Below are positions 5,933 through 8,682 of a stretch of 8,682 bases of DNA, piece by piece. Origin of the DNA: Syntrophaceae bacterium. GTDB taxonomy: Bacteria > Desulfobacterota > SM23-61. Within the stretch, counting starts at the first letter, position 1. Every line of letters starts with the position of its first letter. The position numbers and the translations under genes are program-made. The stretch spans positions 1 to 8,682 of the forward strand of contig PMCE01000174.1 in the NCBI GenBank assembly GCA_003154025.1, read 5' to 3'. A model generated the notes under the pieces. That model was not told the DNA's origin. It did no database searches and saw only the letters and a list, made by a program, of their open reading frames with translations.

Positions 5933-7120
5933 ATGAATCCTTACAAGGTCAACAAGACAATCGCCGAGATCAATGAAAAAATTCGTAAAGGCAAAGCCGT
6001 GGTGGTTACGGCCGAGGAGATCATCGACATCGTCGCAGAGAAGGGGCCGGTGAAAGCGGCGCTGGAAGTGGATGTGGTCACCACTGGGACCTTTGGACCC
6101 ATGTGTTCCTCCGGGGCCTTCCTGAATTTCGGTCACTCCCAGCCGAGGATGAAGGCGGCCAAGGCATGGTTGAACAATGTGCCGGTCTTTGCGGGGCTGG
6201 CGGCGGTGGATGTTTACATCGGAGTCACCGAGCCGGCCGAAGAGGACCCGCTCAACAAGGTCTTCCCCGGCGAGTTCAGGTACGGCGGGGGGCACGTGAT
6301 CCAGGACCTGGCCGCGGGAAAGCCCGTAGTACTGCGGGCCGAGTCCTACGGAACCGATTGCTACCCCCGGAAGAAGCTGGAAAAGGAGATCACCCTCAAA
6401 ACGGTCCAGGAGGCTTTTATCTTCAACCCGCGCAATGCCTACCAGAACTACAACTGCGCGGTGAACCTTTCGGATCGGACCGTCTACACCTACATGGGAG
6501 CCTTGCGCCCCAACGGCGGAAACGCGAACTATTGCAGCGCCGGGCAATTGAGCCCCCTGCTGAACGACCCCCTCTACCGGACCATCGGAGTGGGGACGCG
6601 GATTTTCCTGGGGGGGGGACAGGGGTTCGTGGTCTGGCGCGGAACCCAGCACAACCCCAACGTCAAGAGAGGGGCCAATCAGGTTCCCCGGGGGGGCGCG
6701 GGAACCCTTTCCGTCTTGGGGGACCTGAAACAGATGAGCCCCGAGTGGTTGGTGGGGGCCAGCTTCCAAGGGTATGGCTGTACGATGGTGGTAGGCGTGG
6801 GAGTGCCCATCCCTCTGCTGAACGAAGAGATCGCCCAATTCACCGCGGTGAAAGACGAAGACATCTACACCCAGATCGTGGACTACGGCAAGGACTACCC
6901 GGAAGGGGGCCCCACCCAGAGCCTGGGAGAGATCAACTACAAGCAGCTCAAGAGCGGCAAGATCCGGTTCAACGGGAAGGAAATCCCCACCTCGCCCCTG
7001 TCGAGTTATCCCAAAGCCAAAAAGATCGCGGGAATCCTGAAGGAGTGGATCCTGAAAGGCGAGTTCCTGCTCGGAGAGGCGCAAGAGCTGTTGCCGTCGG
7101 TGAGCCCAGCCAAACTATAA
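5933..7120 (+). CDS. DUF39/COG1900 homocysteine biosynthesis protein
   Basis: This 395-residue protein matches the DUF39 (COG1900) family from its start (NKTIAEINEKI) through GTFGPMCSSGAFLNFGHS (Cys58), YGTDCYPRK (Cys143), YQNYNCAVN (Cys175), NANYCSAGQLSPLLNDP (Cys201) and GYGCTMVVGVGVPIPLLN (Cys283). In Methanosarcina acetivorans a DUF39 protein works with a ferredoxin-domain partner to make homocysteine from aspartate semialdehyde with sulfide-derived sulfur, probably through a cysteine persulfide. The methanogen protein has C-terminal CBS domains. This one ends without them. AAGGAG (5918-5923) supports the start. The SAM-I riboswitch upstream independently ties the gene to methionine/SAM supply. 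No ferredoxin partner follows it; downstream is a repeat tract. A run of nine G (6610-6618) in the coding sequence deserves a read-level check. Confidence 0.92.
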   Translation: MNPYKVNKTIAEINEKIRKGKAVVVTAEEIIDIVAEKGPVKAALEVDVVTTGTFGPMCSSGAFLNFGHSQPRMKAAKAWLNNVPVFAGLAAVDVYIGVTEPAEEDPLNKVFPGEFRYGGGHVIQDLAAGKPVVLRAESYGTDCYPRKKLEKEITLKTVQEAFIFNPRNAYQNYNCAVNLSDRTVYTYMGALRPNGGNANYCSAGQLSPLLNDPLYRTIGVGTRIFLGGGQGFVVWRGTQHNPNVKRGANQVPRGGAGTLSVLGDLKQMSPEWLVGASFQGYGCTMVVGVGVPIPLLNEEIAQFTAVKDEDIYTQIVDYGKDYPEGGPTQSLGEINYKQLKSGKIRFNGKEIPTSPLSSYPKAKKIAGILKEWILKGEFLLGEAQELLPSVSPAKL

Positions 7121-7202
7121 AGGGCTCAGGGCACAGGGCAGAGGGCGCAGAGCGCAGGGCAAAAAAGAGCACCGAAAGAATCTGCCTCTGGAGCCCTGAG
7201 CC
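7121..7202. repeat. 7-bp-period tandem repeat with inverted copy
   Basis: From 7121 to 7160 the sequence is five and a bit units of a heptamer with consensus AGGGCNC (first unit AGGGCTC, fifth AGAGCGC). About 30 bases later 7191-7202 carries the same heptamer inverted (GAGCCCT). GGCTCAGGGC (7123-7132) and GCCCTGAGCC (7193-7202) are perfect inverted copies that could form a long-range hairpin just after the DUF39 stop codon. It lacks a T-run and may serve as a 3' boundary for both converging genes. Confidence 0.7.
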
Positions 7203-7213
7203 TTGCGCCCCTC

Positions 7214-7474
7214 TTACATGTGCAGTTCAATCACGTCCCCATCCTTTTTGACCGTGAAAGGATCGGCTTGGCGGGAGGCGGAAGGGCGGCGCTGGGATTC
7301 CTCTTTGTGCCGGGAGAGACGAGGCCGCGGCTGGGCGATCATCTTATCTGTTCCCTTGTGATGGGGGATGATGGCCAGCATCTCCTCCAGGGCCAAGATC
7401 TTCTCCGGCGTGGTCTTGGCCTGTCGGTACCGTTCTTCCGCTTCTTTGTATTGAGGGGGAAGGTTCGCCGGCAT
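7214..7474 (-). pseudogene. Remnant of an Obg/DRG-like TGS-domain GTPase, G domain missing
   Basis: The 86-codon frame begins MPANLPPQYKEAEERY, then ALEEMLAIIPHHKGTDK (residues 28-44), which I recognise as the N-terminal helical region of bacterial DRG/Obg-like GTPases with a TGS domain. It ends DGDVIELHM, which looks like the extreme C-terminus of the TGS domain. The P-loop, G3 and G4 motifs and most of the TGS domain, a few hundred residues in a full-length protein, are absent. The join falls around DPFTVKKDG, so one in-frame internal deletion explains it. The stretch IAQPRPRLSRH also looks degraded, because relatives have a regular basic helix here. There is no ribosome binding site before the ATG (7472-7474). 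Repeats abut both ends. It could still be expressed as a short helical protein, but a dead remnant is the better reading. Confidence 0.65.
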
Positions 7475-7482
7475 TATGAAAA

Positions 7483-7503
7483 CCGTGAGCCGTGAGTTCG
7501 TAG
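7483..7503. repeat. Short heptamer repeat (CCGTGAG type)
   Basis: Two exact CCGTGAG units (7483-7489, 7490-7496) are followed by a degenerate third unit, TTCGTAG. Related degenerate heptamers (TCGTAAG, AAGTGAG, TCGTATG) occur at 7554-7574. The period is the same as in the tract at 7121-7160, on the other side of the GTPase remnant, but the unit differs. Confidence 0.5.
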
Positions 7504-7527
7504 GGGCGATTCATGAATCGCCCCCAC
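7500..7527. repeat. Palindromic intergenic repeat, GTAGGGGCG type
   Basis: Positions 7503-7524 form a 22-bp perfect palindrome (GGGGCGATTCA and its reverse complement). It extends to GTA...CAC with one mismatch over 28 bases. The same opening, GTAGGGGCG, appears at 8669-8677, so it is a dispersed element in this genome. It would fold as a stable hairpin on either strand. Confidence 0.8.
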
Positions 7528-7609
7528 TGAGAATGATGACAGTCAGGATAAAATCGTAAGAAGTGAGTCGTATGTAAGAAATGCCTAAAGGCGAAAATCC
7601 CTAACCCCT

Positions 7610-7831
7610 TCAGGAGTCAATCATTCCGTCAAAGACCACGGCTTTAAAGAATTCGCACGTTTCGCAGTCCTTGAGTTCCTGGGCGTGGGTTCCACGGGCC
7701 CCGGTGGGGCATTTCGTTCCGGCAACCGGCCAGCAGAGCCGTCCGTAGTCCGGATAGGCGGGGCAATTCGGGACCCGTTCCAGGCTGCAGGCCATCCTCT
7801 CCCAGCATTGCTCCTTCCCTTGGAATTTCAT
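7610..7831 (-). CDS. Two-CW domain small cysteine-rich protein
   Basis: This 73-residue protein has seven cysteines, at 9, 15, 23, 33, 41, 56 and 59. The two CW pairs (Cys9-Trp10 in QCWERMAC and Cys33-Trp34 in GRLCWPVAGTKC), the CPAYP segment (23-27) and the closing CETCEFFK (56-63) match what is called the two-CW domain, common in anaerobic deltaproteobacteria. The cysteines probably bind a metal (zinc or iron). No biochemical role is known to me. The start has a clear GGAGG with 7-base spacing on the minus strand and a plausible promoter further upstream. It is divergent from yedF, with 177 bases between the two starts. Confidence 0.85.
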   Translation of the reverse strand: MKFQGKEQCWERMACSLERVPNCPAYPDYGRLCWPVAGTKCPTGARGTHAQELKDCETCEFFKAVVFDGMIDS

Positions 7832-7858
7832 GATGAGGCCTCCCGATTTTTTGTGCTA

Positions 7859-7887
7859 ATATTATTATAAACAGGCCTCCAACTCAA
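7859..7887 (-). promoter_or_regulatory. Probable promoter of the two-CW gene
   Basis: On the minus strand TTGAGT (7882-7887) and TAATAT (7859-7864) are 17 bases apart in a locally AT-rich stretch, about 28 bases before the start codon. A TATAAT overlaps it at 7864-7869 but would have only 12 bases of spacing. Confidence 0.45.
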
Positions 7888-8008
7888 GAGGTCAGAAAAA
7901 TTTGCGGTTTCTCACGGGGACCATCTTTAAGAGGGATCTGGGGGATCGGCCCCTTGGTGGAGGTCCAGACCCGGTCGGGATCGGGAAGGTAACAAGTAAG
8001 GAGAATCC

Positions 8009-8605
8009 ATGCCTACCTTAGACTGTCGGGGGATGTCCTGTCCACAGCCGGTATTGGAGACCAAAAAGGCTCTGGAAAGATCGGGATCGGAAGAAGTTCT
8101 GGTCTTGGTGGATAACCCTGGCTCCAAGGAGAATGTCCGTCGGTTCGCGGAGAGTCAGGGCTACCGGGTCAACGTCGCCGAAGAAAAGGGCGGGTTCGCT
8201 CTTCGCCTCCAAAAGACAGGGACGGCCAAGATGGAGCCGGTGCGGGAAGAGAAAAAAGTGGAGGGAGAGACCAGCCTGGTGGTCTTCCTGGAATCGGACT
8301 CGATCGGCCGGGGCTCCGAGGAACTGGGGCGAATCCTGATGCGCTCGTTACTCCACACGCTTGGGGAGGCGGAGTTTAAGCCGGCCAAGGTCATCATGGT
8401 CAACGGCGGAGTGAAGCTGGCCTGCGAAGGATCCAAGGTCCTGGAAGACCTGCACCAGCTCTCCCGTCAAGGGACGGACATTCTTTCCTGCGGAACCTGC
8501 CTGGATTTCTTCGGCTTGAAAGCCAGGCTGAAGGCAGGCAGGATTTCCAACATGTACGAGATCCTGTCGTCGCTGGCCCAGGCAGGGAAGGTCCTGAAGA
8601 TGTGA
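8009..8605 (+). CDS. yedF: YedF-like sulfurtransferase-type protein (TusA-like + DsrE-like)
   Basis: This 198-residue protein has a TusA/SirA-like domain (about 1-70) with the signature LDCRGMSCPQPV and persulfide-type Cys11. A DsrE/DsrF-like domain (about 88-196) follows, with IMVNGGVKLACEGS (Cys139) and ILSCGTCLDFFGLK (Cys161, Cys164). This two-domain layout is that of the selenium metabolism protein YedF, a family that co-occurs with SelD in selenium-using bacteria. Its exact reaction is not settled; a role in delivering sulfur or selenium as persulfide/perselenide is inferred. TAAGGAG at 7997-8003, 5 bases before the ATG, is a near-ideal ribosome binding site. No other selenium gene is adjacent within the window. 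Confidence 0.9.
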   Translation: MPTLDCRGMSCPQPVLETKKALERSGSEEVLVLVDNPGSKENVRRFAESQGYRVNVAEEKGGFALRLQKTGTAKMEPVREEKKVEGETSLVVFLESDSIGRGSEELGRILMRSLLHTLGEAEFKPAKVIMVNGGVKLACEGSKVLEDLHQLSRQGTDILSCGTCLDFFGLKARLKAGRISNMYEILSSLAQAGKVLKM

Positions 8606-8668
8606 ATCTTCGCCCCCGTTTCGTTCTTCGAGGGCCTACCTGGCGTAGCCGGAACCAAACAGGAGATT

Positions 8669-8682
8669 GTAGGGGCGGCCCT
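8669..8682. repeat. Second GTAGGGGCG-type element, cut by window end
   Basis: GTAGGGGCG (8669-8677) repeats the opening of the palindromic element at 7500-7527 and continues GCCCT to the end of the window. The other arm would lie outside, so completeness cannot be seen. Confidence 0.55.

Noticed and set aside
5794..5976. A 60-codon frame in the DUF39 leader right after the second 14-base repeat
   Set aside because: Lys/Gly/Glu-rich composition typical of reading a purine-rich leader, and it overlaps the well-supported DUF39 start. A leader peptide is not needed where a SAM riboswitch already controls the gene.
5864..7084. A 406-codon open frame on the minus strand opposite the DUF39 gene
   Set aside because: The plus-strand frame matches DUF39 along its full length with a good ribosome binding site. 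The minus frame has no recognisable motif and is a by-product of high third-position GC.
6103..7251. A 382-codon plus-strand frame overlapping DUF39
   Set aside because: Its product is rich in Arg, Gly and Pro with no motifs. It is an out-of-frame reading of DUF39 that runs into the repeat tract.
7214..7474. Treating the 86-codon frame as an intact hypothetical gene
   Set aside because: It has no ribosome binding site and carries the two ends of a GTPase family protein without the middle, so a remnant explains it better.

Overview
The window looks like chromosomal DNA of an anaerobic deltaproteobacterium (Desulfobacterota, perhaps a syntroph or sulfate reducer). This is inferred from gene content: a DUF39/COG1900 homocysteine-synthesis protein, a two-CW protein, a YedF protein, a DsbC-type protein with a CxxCH motif, and an Rrf2 regulator. 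Coding DNA is moderately GC-rich, and the non-coding stretches around 3.3-3.8 kb and 7.1-7.6 kb are visibly different. I see no phage, transposase, CRISPR, rRNA or tRNA.

Layout. 1-354: 3' end of a cysteine synthase gene. 418-2225: two translationally coupled genes, an XdhC/CoxI-family protein and a ThiI/MnmA-like PP-loop ATPase whose stop codon lies in a strong hairpin. 2405-3211: exported DsbC-like thioredoxin-fold protein with an N-terminal CxxCH. 3212-3835: gene-poor stretch with two weak ORF candidates. 3836-4707: exported lytic transglycosylase overlapping a 55-residue single-span membrane protein. 4793-4993: CopZ-like metal-binding protein. 5006-5498: Rrf2 regulator with its own promoter. 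5560-7120: a textbook attenuation unit (promoter, SAM-I riboswitch, intrinsic terminator) upstream of the DUF39 gene. 7121-7581: repeat-rich stretch around a gutted Obg/DRG-like GTPase gene on the minus strand. 7610-7831 (-): two-CW protein. 8009-8605: YedF (TusA-like plus DsrE-like). The window ends inside another copy of a palindromic intergenic repeat.

Common thread. Many genes handle sulfur or thiols: cysteine synthesis (CysK), homocysteine synthesis under SAM control (DUF39), predicted sulfur transfer (PP-loop protein with CxxC, YedF with CPxP), periplasmic disulfide chemistry (DsbC-like), and thiol-metal binding (CopZ-like, two-CW, Rrf2). XdhC and YedF also suggest molybdenum-hydroxylase maturation and selenium metabolism, but no hydroxylase, SelD or SelA gene is present here.

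The best-supported points of interest are: the SAM-I attenuator in front of a bacterial DUF39 gene, with P1, antiterminator and terminator all visible; the GTPase remnant that keeps both ends of the protein but has lost the G domain, flanked by 7-bp-period repeats and a 22-bp perfect palindrome; and the small overlapping membrane-protein gene behind the transglycosylase.
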